Shown here one piece after another: positions 1 through 8,343 of a stretch of DNA of 64,000 nucleotides (positions are counted from its first letter, which is position 1; every line of letters begins with the position of its first letter). The position numbers and the translations under genes are program-made. Location: NCBI GenBank assembly GCA_903895855.1, contig CAITVN010000210.1, positions 1-64,000 on the forward strand, in the 5' to 3' direction. The notes below the pieces were generated by a model. That model ran no database searches. It was given only the letters and a program-made list of their open reading frames with translations, and was not told where the DNA came from. This DNA comes from Oligoflexia bacterium (GTDB taxonomy: Bacteria > Bdellovibrionota > UBA1018).

Positions 1-175
1 CTGATTTTCGCAGCGGCACTGATTTTCGCAGCGGCACTGATTTTCGCAGCGGCACTGATTTTCGCAGCGGCACTGATTTTCGCAGCGGCACTGATTTTCG
101 CAGCGGCACTGATTTTCGCAGCGGCACTGATTTTCGCAGCCGCACTGATTTTCGCAGCCGCACTGATTTTCGCAG
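1..175. repeat. 18-bp tandem repeat array (about 9.7 copies, cut by window edge)
   Basis: The unit CTGATTTTCGCAGCGGCA repeats head to tail from base 1. Seven identical copies fill 1-126, two copies with one G-to-C change fill 127-162, and a 13-base partial copy ends at 175. The array runs off the left edge, so its real length is unknown. The period is a multiple of three, so most reading frames stay open through it and it could be coding. Near-identity of the copies points to recent expansion or active slippage. Confidence 0.97.
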
Positions 176-237
176 AAAAGTCGGCTCACCGAGAAGAACG
201 GCCCGTACCCATTACTCCGTACCCATACAATGATTAA
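1..237 (+). CDS. possible 3' end of a repeat-containing protein (partial)
   Basis: Frame 1 is open from the window edge through the tandem repeat and stops with TAA at 235-237. It would read nine LIFAAA hexapeptides, then LIFAEKSAHREERPVPITPY and a short tail. The G-to-C change in the last two copies is silent in this frame (GCG to GCC, Ala), but it is also silent in one minus-strand frame. No start is visible because the sequence is cut at base 1. Because the repeat keeps five of six frames open, openness alone is weak evidence. A hydrophobic repeat protein tail is possible, and so is a non-coding minisatellite. Confidence 0.25.
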   Translation: MIFAAALIFAAALIFAAALIFAAALIFAAALIFAAALIFAAALIFAAALIFAAALIFAEKSAHREERPVPITPYPYND

Positions 238-402
238 GAGCCCTTACGACCGAGCTGTGTCTTGATCGACACACACCAACACACCGCCACCCTCAAACAC
301 ACCCACCTCACACTGCTTTCTACTCTTCGATTCAACTGTAAAAAAACTGTCAACTCTTTAACGCCTCACTCCGATAAACTACTGAGGAGATGAAACGATT
401 TT

Positions 403-1449
403 ATGCCACGCAATCGGGGTTTTCGGTTTTTCAGTTTTTCATCGCTGATTCTATCGTCTGCAGGCCTCTTACCTTTGGGGCTCTTGACTCAAGTGAGTCA
501 GGCGGCCGAAGCGAGTACTCCTGAAGGAGCAAAAATCGTTCGCATATTATTCAAACAAGGAAATCCGCAAGGCAGTTTCGACGCGGGTCCGAGTGCCGGT
601 CTATTGCCCAAACCAGGAACAGGCCACCCAGCAAAACGCCTATTCAACGCCGATGGCAGCTTACTGGCAACGAGCACGACTGATAGCAAATCTTCGAGCT
701 GGCCAAAGTGGCTAAGTCGAGTTGAACTCGGAATTTCTGGCACGGCTAATACCGCTGCGATAGATCCGGCTTGTGCGAGATTCGCAGGGCCGGCTGAACA
801 GAAAACGGATGGAACCTGCAACTTTGACAACGACGACGGTACCACCCCTGCTGTTTCTTGTGGCGCCCCGTCAGGAGTTTTTCGCGTCAGTGAACGCGAC
901 TGTGTGAAAGGAACCCCCGCTCTAAAAGGCAACGGTGGCCCAGGCGACGGCGTTTACATTCGAGTCAACCTCGATCGGTCGGCCACTGCTATCGGACCCA
1001 AAGAAAATTTAATGATGACGCTTGAGTATTCGGCAACGGCACTGAATCGCCCACCACAAACACCCGATGAGTGTTTTAAGAATGGAAAGTTTAATCCAGA
1101 AAGTGGGCAATGCGCCGACATGGTTTGGAATCTGTACCTCAAGCATTCTGCCTACGAAATTGTACAGCCGTTTCTCATGTTCATGCCACCTGCGGTTAGC
1201 TATGTCGACACCACTGCCCCTAACGGCGGACAAGGTGGTGGGCAAGTGACTACGAAACAATTTTTTATTCCACTCGCTTCTGACCCGCAATTGCAAGTGA
1301 TTCAACTTAGCCGCATCACAGCTCTTTCGGCTACGAGCACTGACTTTTATGAACGCTGTAATGGGGTGGGCGGTGACGGCGCTAATGGAGCCAACTCACC
1401 TCATTGTGTTGGTCTGGTACTTTATTCATTAACGTTGTTTAGGATGTGA
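403..1449 (+). CDS. secreted protein of unknown function, first gene of surface-protein cluster
   Basis: The 348-residue product starts with a basic end, a hydrophobic stretch and a likely signal peptidase I site near SQA-AEA (about residue 34). The mature part is polar, Gly/Pro/Asn-rich and has several Cys residues (for example around 125-165 and 220-235), suggesting disulfides outside the cytoplasm. I do not recognise a family. A GAGGAG Shine-Dalgarno lies 13 bases before the ATG. Its stop overlaps the start region of the Kelch lipoprotein gene, so the two are very probably co-transcribed and perhaps assembled together. Confidence 0.8.
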   Translation: MPRNRGFRFFSFSSLILSSAGLLPLGLLTQVSQAAEASTPEGAKIVRILFKQGNPQGSFDAGPSAGLLPKPGTGHPAKRLFNADGSLLATSTTDSKSSSWPKWLSRVELGISGTANTAAIDPACARFAGPAEQKTDGTCNFDNDDGTTPAVSCGAPSGVFRVSERDCVKGTPALKGNGGPGDGVYIRVNLDRSATAIGPKENLMMTLEYSATALNRPPQTPDECFKNGKFNPESGQCADMVWNLYLKHSAYEIVQPFLMFMPPAVSYVDTTAPNGGQGGGQVTTKQFFIPLASDPQLQVIQLSRITALSATSTDFYERCNGVGGDGANGANSPHCVGLVLYSLTLFRM

Positions 1450-1457
1450 CAAGAGTC

Positions 1458-4400
1458 ATGAAACTAGTTTTGTGTTTGAAAGAGTTTGCTTTCATTGGCC
1501 TTGCGCTACTGGGTACCTCAGTGGCGAGCGCCCTACTCTTGTCTTGTGCAAATGATCCGATTGAAGTCAAGCCGGTGTCTACATTGACGGCAAGCGGTGC
1601 CAAGGGCCAAGAAGGCGCACAAGTGGCCGTGGCTAATTCTACGCCGGGCACGCGAGTTGAGCTTTATTTTGACGACTTCTACACGCATCGAAATCCTAAC
1701 GCGAATAATTGTGCAGGCGATCTGAAAACGTATTACAAGTTGTACGATCTTGCCGTGCCGGGCGTTACCGCTAGCTCGGCTGTCACTGACGTTTCGACGT
1801 TCACAAACTTGTCTGGCTACGCCGCGCAAACTCTCGACGAAGCCACCTACACGAAACCTCGCTGGATTGCTTTTGATACCAGTGTTTCTTACGCTGACGA
1901 GAGCACCGTGAGGCCTTCGTTTATTCGAAACATTTCAGTCGACATGACTGATGCCAATGCCACGTTACTCGGCAACGAGGCTGCTGCTTGCGCGTTGCCT
2001 GCAAAAACATCTCCGACTAGTAGTTGCGCAACGTTTGACTACGGTGCGGTCGGTGGGATTCCGACCAGTCTAGGCGGCACGCTCATCTTGATGGGTGGAG
2101 TTTCAAGCGGTCTTTCAAACGCCAATTCATTACCTTCAAAAGCCACTGAGTCTAGCTCAATAGTTCCGCATTGTGGATCAACTGCTGCGTCTACAGAAAC
2201 GAGTTCGAGTGACCAAAAACTAAGTGAGTGTAGTTCTGGGTTTTATGCAGTTGGAATCGACAAAGTGCCGGCCGATTCAGTCAAAAGCACGAACGGTCTC
2301 ACATCAGGGTTAAAACTTTCAAACGAAGCCGTATCGGTATGGGGCACTTTGGGTACCAATGTCGATACCACCTTAGCGCCTGCAAGCAGAGCGGGTGCTT
2401 CGATGGCTCAAAATCCGTCTCGAGGTCAACTGATTCTCTTTGGAGGATCAACGCTTTTAGATGCCGAGACTCCACAACGAGGAGCCGACGTTTTAGAAAC
2501 TTGGACCTTCGATTTGAAAACTCAAACTTGGGCTAAGCAAGACACTCAGGTCATCAACTCGAACGACATTCTTTCACAGAAAGATTATTACACCGGTTCA
2601 TCTGGCGCGGTCAGTGCTCAGTACTCTCGCGAAAGCGGAGGTAGAGCTGGGTTTGGTTACATCGCTATGCCGCGCACGGGGCTTCAGAGGTTTTCATCTA
2701 ATTCACTCGAGACCGCGGGCTCGACAGATTCAGCGCTTGCGTCTTCTGCTCGGGTTCTTGATGACACTGACCGGATATTTATTTTAGGCGGTGGGGCGAC
2801 CGGCAAAGAGTATTACTTTGGTCGAAAATTCAATCCGACCTTTGGGCCCGAGTACCGTGATCAGCTAAGCCATAAAGGTGGAGTGATGCCCGCAGCCGGC
2901 ACCGTTCTCGAATGGCTTGAGACCTATCCGGCGCAACTCATCACGAATGGGTATCGTAATGATCACAGCAAAACAACCTTCACCGACGGCACAGATTTTA
3001 TATCAAACCTGAAGTTTCGTTACCCCACCAACAGCACAAAAGCTGCGGGCGGATTTGGAATCAATTTTGGAGCCGCCCCCATACTCGACGACAAGACTTC
3101 TTATTTTTGGATTGCCGGTGGCTTTGATTATTCAACCATTGGTTCGACTTCTGGCAATCACGCATCTTACTCGATTCCAGATGACACCGGTACCATTTCG
3201 GGAAACTACAACGACGCTGGAGCCGGAAAATTGATTTTCTCTCATCAGTACAAACGCACTGGCGATACTGATTTTTCTCTGGCTGCCGCCAGCTTTCTGA
3301 CCAATAGCGAAGACGGGTCACAGGTAAATCCGGTGAATTGGGAACAAAATTCAGAGACCGGTCTCAAGTGGTACGGAGGCGGCTTACTCTTACCAGGCTT
3401 AGACGAAAGTCAGCAAGACTTGCTTTACATTGGCGGCTCAACTTGTATCAATTACCTCACCGATTCAGCGGTTACTGCTGCAGACTGCAAAATGGGAAGC
3501 GTAGCGAATGGCGGTAACGTGGGTGCGTACTTTCGCCTAGGAGCAGGTAAAGTCTATTTTAAACACAAGCAAAGTAACTGGGGTACGCTTTTGACTGGTG
3601 GTACGATTAAGATTGGCTGGACTTCGGGTTCGCCACCCGTTAACGCAGGAATGGCCGGAGCTCGTGGATATTATGTCAAAAGCAGTAACGATAGCACCCC
3701 CTACCCGATGATTCTGGTTTGGGGCGGATTTTCGGATCCTGGAAAGGCTGCAAACTCAAGCACCGACGCCTACATACTCTATGGCAATTCTGATCTTACT
3801 CAGCGCTACTGGGTGAATGTAACCCCAACGGGTGATGCGCCGCCCGCGAGCGCGAGTATCGCCAATAGCTCGATGGTTTATAGTCACGTAACCGGAAAGT
3901 ATTACCTCTTTGGTGGAATGACTTACGATAGTAATAACGATCGCCAAACGTTAAACAAAACTTATGAAATTAGTGTTTCTTGGAATGCTTCGACCAGCAA
4001 ATTTGAAGTCATTTTTAAAGAGCTTAAAGAAATTCTGTGTCTACCCAGTGATCAAAATCAGTGTCCAGCGGCAAGGCGCTCGCACAAAATGGTTGAAGTG
4101 AACTACAACCACAACCACCCGACTGAGTCGGCGACGTCACTCAAAGACTGCGACAGTAATAAATCGACGGCCTGTTCGTTTGCGATCTTCATGGAAGGCG
4201 GCGCTAACGGATCGAGTAGCTACCTATCTGACCGCTGGTTATTCGACCCAACCGCTAATGGGGCTCGCGGACTTTGGACGAGAGTCGATGATTTTCCGCC
4301 TCGGCACTTCGCTGCCTTAGCCTCACTCAGTTATGAAGCCCGCGGAATTGGGCAAGTTGATCGAGCTGTTTTATTCGGAGGCGAAACGGGCTTAGCTAAT

Positions 4401-6227
4401 CCGAATCAAATTCGAAACGATGGTGCGTATGATTTTGTACCACCGACGCTCGGAGATACCATGATGTACGATTTTCAACAAAAATCATGGAATCGAGTCA
4501 AGCTATTAGGAAAAGGGTACTACACGAGCTTTACTTCTAACGTATCAGGCGCTGCGACCGAAATGGATTTTCGAAGTCATTTCATCACCACTGAAGCCGG
4601 TGGCACGGCAACTTTTAGTCGCCTGCGCACTTATGCAGGTGATCTCACGGTTGCAAACCCAGCTCCCACTTATGTCACTGACGAAACGGTAGCCGAGCTC
4701 GCCCCGCCGCCTTTGGCTGGTGCTCTCTCGCTCACACGAACTTTACCGAAAGCCCTGGCGACTGCGACAACCGCTGTCACTCCGCTTGCCATTCCAGAAA
4801 TCTATGTCATGGGGGGCAGAAAGAAAGATGGCACACTCTTGCCTCTCAATCAGATCTACAAATTTTGTTCTGGCTCACCCGGTGAATGGGTGCCACCGTC
4901 GACAGACTCTACTAACGACAACGCCCAGTGCGATGCTTACAACGCCACTTACAATCCTCGGTCGCCCGTAACGAACGAAGCCGTGGGTCGTTGGATTCGC
5001 AAAAACCCGGTCGGCACTGCCGCGGCTGAAACCGGGGCACCGGTGCTTTCAGTGAACATTGATGATCCGCTCACCGTTAATGACAGCTTAAACTCGCAGT
5101 TTGAAAAGAATCCTACTGATCTTTACTCTTACTTGGGTGCAGGAGCTTACGACTCTTACTACGATCGAATGGCCATTTATGGGGGGTGGACCTACAAAGA
5201 TCCGGCCACTGACTCTGGTAATTCGATTACCAAAAGCGAAACCAGAGCACTCAATTCAGGTGAAATCATTTATGAGTACCGAGCCCCTTACCGAATCAAC
5301 ACCGCTAAAAATTACGAATATCACGGGTTTTGGCGCAAAATTCCGCGCTGCACTTACGACGACGACTCAAAGGCGCCAGCACCAGTCGGTCGCTACGGGC
5401 ACAGCATGGCTTACGATACCGTGAAAAAACAGTTCATCATTGTGGGCGGATACAACGAGGCGGGCACAGCATTAACACAAACGGTCACCAACGATTCAAA
5501 TTCTTCTTACACACTTCCAGAAATTTGGACTGCAAAACGCGTGATGCACTCGGGGCTGGTTTCTCTAGAAGACGAAGCGGTGGTTTCGACCAGTAGTGTG
5601 TTTCCTTGCTACCATTACAAACAAAAAACGAAGTTCGGAAACGACACCGATATTGCGTCGCAAGCGGTTCCTAATCAAGGTCTCATTTTTTCAGCCGCCT
5701 CGTACATTCCTGCCACTGGTTACAATTCGGGCTATTACACCATGCTCGATGACAATTGCCTGGGTGCTGGCCCGGTGGGTACCCCCGGCAGTGATTCGAG
5801 TCGAAAATACATTGGGGGCGTTTACATTGACCTCGACCGAAGTAAGCTGGCGAGCGACGAGAATGTTTTGCTTCACTTGACTTACTTACCGTTGGGCCCT
5901 GGCAATCAACGTCCCGACGGCCAACCCTTTAGTCAAAGCGAACAACCGATGTTTAGAATTAATTTGGTAAAAAATCCGCAAACACTTTCAAACATTCAAA
6001 GCCAATCACAGCCAAGAGGCTTGGGGCTATTTGACGACGCCACGACGCCGACCCTTGTGCAAAGTCTTTCAATCTTGGGTTCACCTGATCTTGGGGTTCG
6101 ACAAGAGCAAGTCTTAATTCCGCTTTCGACCGACGCCGAAATTTCAAGAATTCAGATTCAACGAGTGAGCGGTTCAGCTGTGTTGATTGACCTGAGCCTC
6201 GTGCGAATGGGACCACCGACTGAGTAG
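1458..6227 (+). CDS. giant Kelch-repeat (beta-propeller) lipoprotein
   Basis: This product of about 1,589 residues begins with a hydrophobic leader ending in a lipobox-like LLSC, so it is probably lipid-anchored at the cell surface. Along its length are many Kelch-type blade motifs in which a hydrophobic strand runs into a Gly pair, for example LILFGG, IFILGGG, YYLFGGM, AVLFGGE, IYVMGG, MAIYGG and FIIVGG, each followed by a Trp-containing strand. Kelch propellers are binding platforms, so an adhesin or surface scaffold role is inferred. The last 150 residues lack the motif and may be a separate beta domain. ATG 1458 is chosen; GTG 1446, overlapping the previous stop as GTGA, is the alternative and adds four residues. 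Confidence 0.85.
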   Translation: MKLVLCLKEFAFIGLALLGTSVASALLLSCANDPIEVKPVSTLTASGAKGQEGAQVAVANSTPGTRVELYFDDFYTHRNPNANNCAGDLKTYYKLYDLAVPGVTASSAVTDVSTFTNLSGYAAQTLDEATYTKPRWIAFDTSVSYADESTVRPSFIRNISVDMTDANATLLGNEAAACALPAKTSPTSSCATFDYGAVGGIPTSLGGTLILMGGVSSGLSNANSLPSKATESSSIVPHCGSTAASTETSSSDQKLSECSSGFYAVGIDKVPADSVKSTNGLTSGLKLSNEAVSVWGTLGTNVDTTLAPASRAGASMAQNPSRGQLILFGGSTLLDAETPQRGADVLETWTFDLKTQTWAKQDTQVINSNDILSQKDYYTGSSGAVSAQYSRESGGRAGFGYIAMPRTGLQRFSSNSLETAGSTDSALASSARVLDDTDRIFILGGGATGKEYYFGRKFNPTFGPEYRDQLSHKGGVMPAAGTVLEWLETYPAQLITNGYRNDHSKTTFTDGTDFISNLKFRYPTNSTKAAGGFGINFGAAPILDDKTSYFWIAGGFDYSTIGSTSGNHASYSIPDDTGTISGNYNDAGAGKLIFSHQYKRTGDTDFSLAAASFLTNSEDGSQVNPVNWEQNSETGLKWYGGGLLLPGLDESQQDLLYIGGSTCINYLTDSAVTAADCKMGSVANGGNVGAYFRLGAGKVYFKHKQSNWGTLLTGGTIKIGWTSGSPPVNAGMAGARGYYVKSSNDSTPYPMILVWGGFSDPGKAANSSTDAYILYGNSDLTQRYWVNVTPTGDAPPASASIANSSMVYSHVTGKYYLFGGMTYDSNNDRQTLNKTYEISVSWNASTSKFEVIFKELKEILCLPSDQNQCPAARRSHKMVEVNYNHNHPTESATSLKDCDSNKSTACSFAIFMEGGANGSSSYLSDRWLFDPTANGARGLWTRVDDFPPRHFAALASLSYEARGIGQVDRAVLFGGETGLANPNQIRNDGAYDFVPPTLGDTMMYDFQQKSWNRVKLLGKGYYTSFTSNVSGAATEMDFRSHFITTEAGGTATFSRLRTYAGDLTVANPAPTYVTDETVAELAPPPLAGALSLTRTLPKALATATTAVTPLAIPEIYVMGGRKKDGTLLPLNQIYKFCSGSPGEWVPPSTDSTNDNAQCDAYNATYNPRSPVTNEAVGRWIRKNPVGTAAAETGAPVLSVNIDDPLTVNDSLNSQFEKNPTDLYSYLGAGAYDSYYDRMAIYGGWTYKDPATDSGNSITKSETRALNSGEIIYEYRAPYRINTAKNYEYHGFWRKIPRCTYDDDSKAPAPVGRYGHSMAYDTVKKQFIIVGGYNEAGTALTQTVTNDSNSSYTLPEIWTAKRVMHSGLVSLEDEAVVSTSSVFPCYHYKQKTKFGNDTDIASQAVPNQGLIFSAASYIPATGYNSGYYTMLDDNCLGAGPVGTPGSDSSRKYIGGVYIDLDRSKLASDENVLLHLTYLPLGPGNQRPDGQPFSQSEQPMFRINLVKNPQTLSNIQSQSQPRGLGLFDDATTPTLVQSLSILGSPDLGVRQEQVLIPLSTDAEISRIQIQRVSGSAVLIDLSLVRMGPPTE

Positions 6228-6416
6228 AGCTAGCTGCCCAAATCAGTCACCCGTGACACAGGAACTGCCCGAAATCGACTCAACAACTGACTAGCGCCTC
6301 AACACTGTCTAAGGCTTAGTCAGTTGGCCAAAGGTTTCACAGCAAAAAGTTAAGTAATTTCGTCAAAACTTTACCGCACACAACTTGCAACCGATAAGCT
6401 ATTGAGGGAATTTAGG

Positions 6417-8327
6417 GTGGTTTTCAAGAACAACGCATTTCAATCATTACTCACCGCCATGGTGTTGCCACTGGCCTCAGGTTGCTTTAGCAATTCTGTC
6501 GAGAGCCTTACCTCAAGTTCAGGTAGCGGTTCTAGCGTGGGCAGTGGTGATCCGCAGAGCGGTCTTGAAGGCATCATCAACAATGGCACGACTGATCCGA
6601 TTACGATCTCAAGAGTGATACTCAATTCTCTCAAACCTGATTCGCAATTTGATCTCATCGGTGATGGCTCAGGAAAAATGCTCGCCTTTTGTCAAGCGAC
6701 CTCTGGGCAAAGCGGGGCCGCAAGTGGTTCAACGTGCACTTGTGTTTATAAGTACACGACCAGTGACGGTACCGTTGGAAATTTCGAAGTCAATCCCGCT
6801 TATCAAGAAGATAATTTACTTCGCTGCAATTACGATGGACTACCTGGCGACTTAAAAACAGTTGCGGTGAAAATTCACCTCACCGCCTCTGATACTTACT
6901 CAAATGAAATTCGATTTCAATTCAATGAATCAGGCGTTGTACTCAACACTCGAGACCCCGAAAGTTTTGTCAAAGTCAGACGCTACCAATGCGGCGATTC
7001 CGTACCAGTAAACAACCCCTTTAACGATCAAGCCGATGGGCCTTACGATCCTTTCTTAAGTAACTTGCCCGAAATCAACTACCCACTCAATTTTTACACC
7101 TCAAATTTTGCTGGCACCATGGGCGTGTGGCTCGATGATAACAAGAATCCACACGCCGAGGGCAATAAAGGTAATGGCAAAGGAGTTGGTTTTAATTGCC
7201 CAACCAACCCTAACATCATTTCTGGCAACAACGACATGCGAATTTTTAGTGAAAAATCAGATGGCCAAAGTAAACTCATTTACCCGCCAGATGGCAGTAA
7301 AATGGATCGTAGTCTATTTTATTTGGCTCGAAAAAAATCAGGAATTTTTTCGATGCCAGTCAATACGTTTGCGGCTCCTTCGTTGAACACAGCAGAAGGC
7401 ACGGCTCACCCGCCTGTGGGTTATGGCGCTGCACCGATTCCTTTAGATCAAGACACTGAGACTTGTCCTGATGCTTCGTATTTACCTACCGGTTATCGCT
7501 GGGTCAAAATCTGGCTCTTTCGTTCAAACCTTCCGCCAAGAGTCATTCCTTATCCCAATGGCATTAGCGACCTGAGCGCCTTACTTTGTAACAGCGGTGG
7601 TAAAGATGACGGCAAATGGAAAGAAACAGTGTATTCTCAAAATCAGGCAGGAACCACCCCTGACCCCTTGATGCAGTATCTGTTTCCCAGTTGTGGCATC
7701 CCCGCTATGATGAGCGGTGCTGGCACAGGAATGGCTGACCGAATAACCCTGGGGCAGGCGTGTTTTCGATTGCAAGGCATTCCGACAGTCGCATCAGAAA
7801 GCTGTAAAGACCAGATGGGAATGGGCTGCACCACTGTTGATAATGGATCGGCTCAGAAATCAGATGGAGCGAGTGAAAACTACGCACTGGGTACTGACGT
7901 CTGGAAACCTCTAGGTGGTCAGAACAGTGATGCTTTAAAGGGGCTGGCGTTACAACCGGCATTAGGTGGCGTCATACCAGAGGTCACTTCAGCGAATGGC
8001 GTTTCAAAGCGAGACATGGACGGCGGTGTCCCGAGGTTTGATTTCTTGATTGTCGCTTCGCCTATCACCGTCATGTTCAAACACATGAAAAACGGCACGA
8101 GCGAAGCGCTTCCTTATACACCTTACCGTTTTAAACATAGCTATGATTGTTCGTCATCTGACCCTGACCTTGCCGATGAGAACAAGCCCAATGATTGTAA
8201 CCCTTCAAATATTCTCCATTACGGATTTAAAGGCCACGACATATCAACCAATGGAGATGAACCGCCTGGACAAAATAGTGCCCGTCTACCACGTTTTCCA
8301 GTTTGCGCAGTTCAACCGATTCTATAG
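6417..8327 (+). CDS. Cys-rich surface lipoprotein A
   Basis: The GTG start at 6417 has a GAGGG ribosome site 8 bases upstream and gives a compact lipoprotein leader with lipobox LASG-C. An in-frame TTG at 6402 lies inside that ribosome site and is less likely. The roughly 636-residue mature protein begins with a Ser/Gly-rich linker, then a region with a CTC motif, a later RYQC motif and many more Cys residues. The same order of features (CxC, then a Cys before a beta strand, then RYxC) occurs in the next gene, so the two look like diverged paralogs. Function is unknown; a role beside the Kelch lipoprotein on the outer surface is inferred. Confidence 0.8.
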   Translation: MVFKNNAFQSLLTAMVLPLASGCFSNSVESLTSSSGSGSSVGSGDPQSGLEGIINNGTTDPITISRVILNSLKPDSQFDLIGDGSGKMLAFCQATSGQSGAASGSTCTCVYKYTTSDGTVGNFEVNPAYQEDNLLRCNYDGLPGDLKTVAVKIHLTASDTYSNEIRFQFNESGVVLNTRDPESFVKVRRYQCGDSVPVNNPFNDQADGPYDPFLSNLPEINYPLNFYTSNFAGTMGVWLDDNKNPHAEGNKGNGKGVGFNCPTNPNIISGNNDMRIFSEKSDGQSKLIYPPDGSKMDRSLFYLARKKSGIFSMPVNTFAAPSLNTAEGTAHPPVGYGAAPIPLDQDTETCPDASYLPTGYRWVKIWLFRSNLPPRVIPYPNGISDLSALLCNSGGKDDGKWKETVYSQNQAGTTPDPLMQYLFPSCGIPAMMSGAGTGMADRITLGQACFRLQGIPTVASESCKDQMGMGCTTVDNGSAQKSDGASENYALGTDVWKPLGGQNSDALKGLALQPALGGVIPEVTSANGVSKRDMDGGVPRFDFLIVASPITVMFKHMKNGTSEALPYTPYRFKHSYDCSSSDPDLADENKPNDCNPSNILHYGFKGHDISTNGDEPPGQNSARLPRFPVCAVQPIL

Positions 8328-8343
8328 TATGGAAGCGAGACAC

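Noticed and set aside
1-175. CRISPR array
   Set aside because: Repeats are contiguous with no unique spacers; it is a simple tandem repeat.
498-932. Minus-strand ORF of 144 codons inside the first secreted-protein gene
   Set aside because: It is fully contained in a gene with signal peptide and ribosome site and shows no recognisable motif; the same applies to the other contained ORFs.
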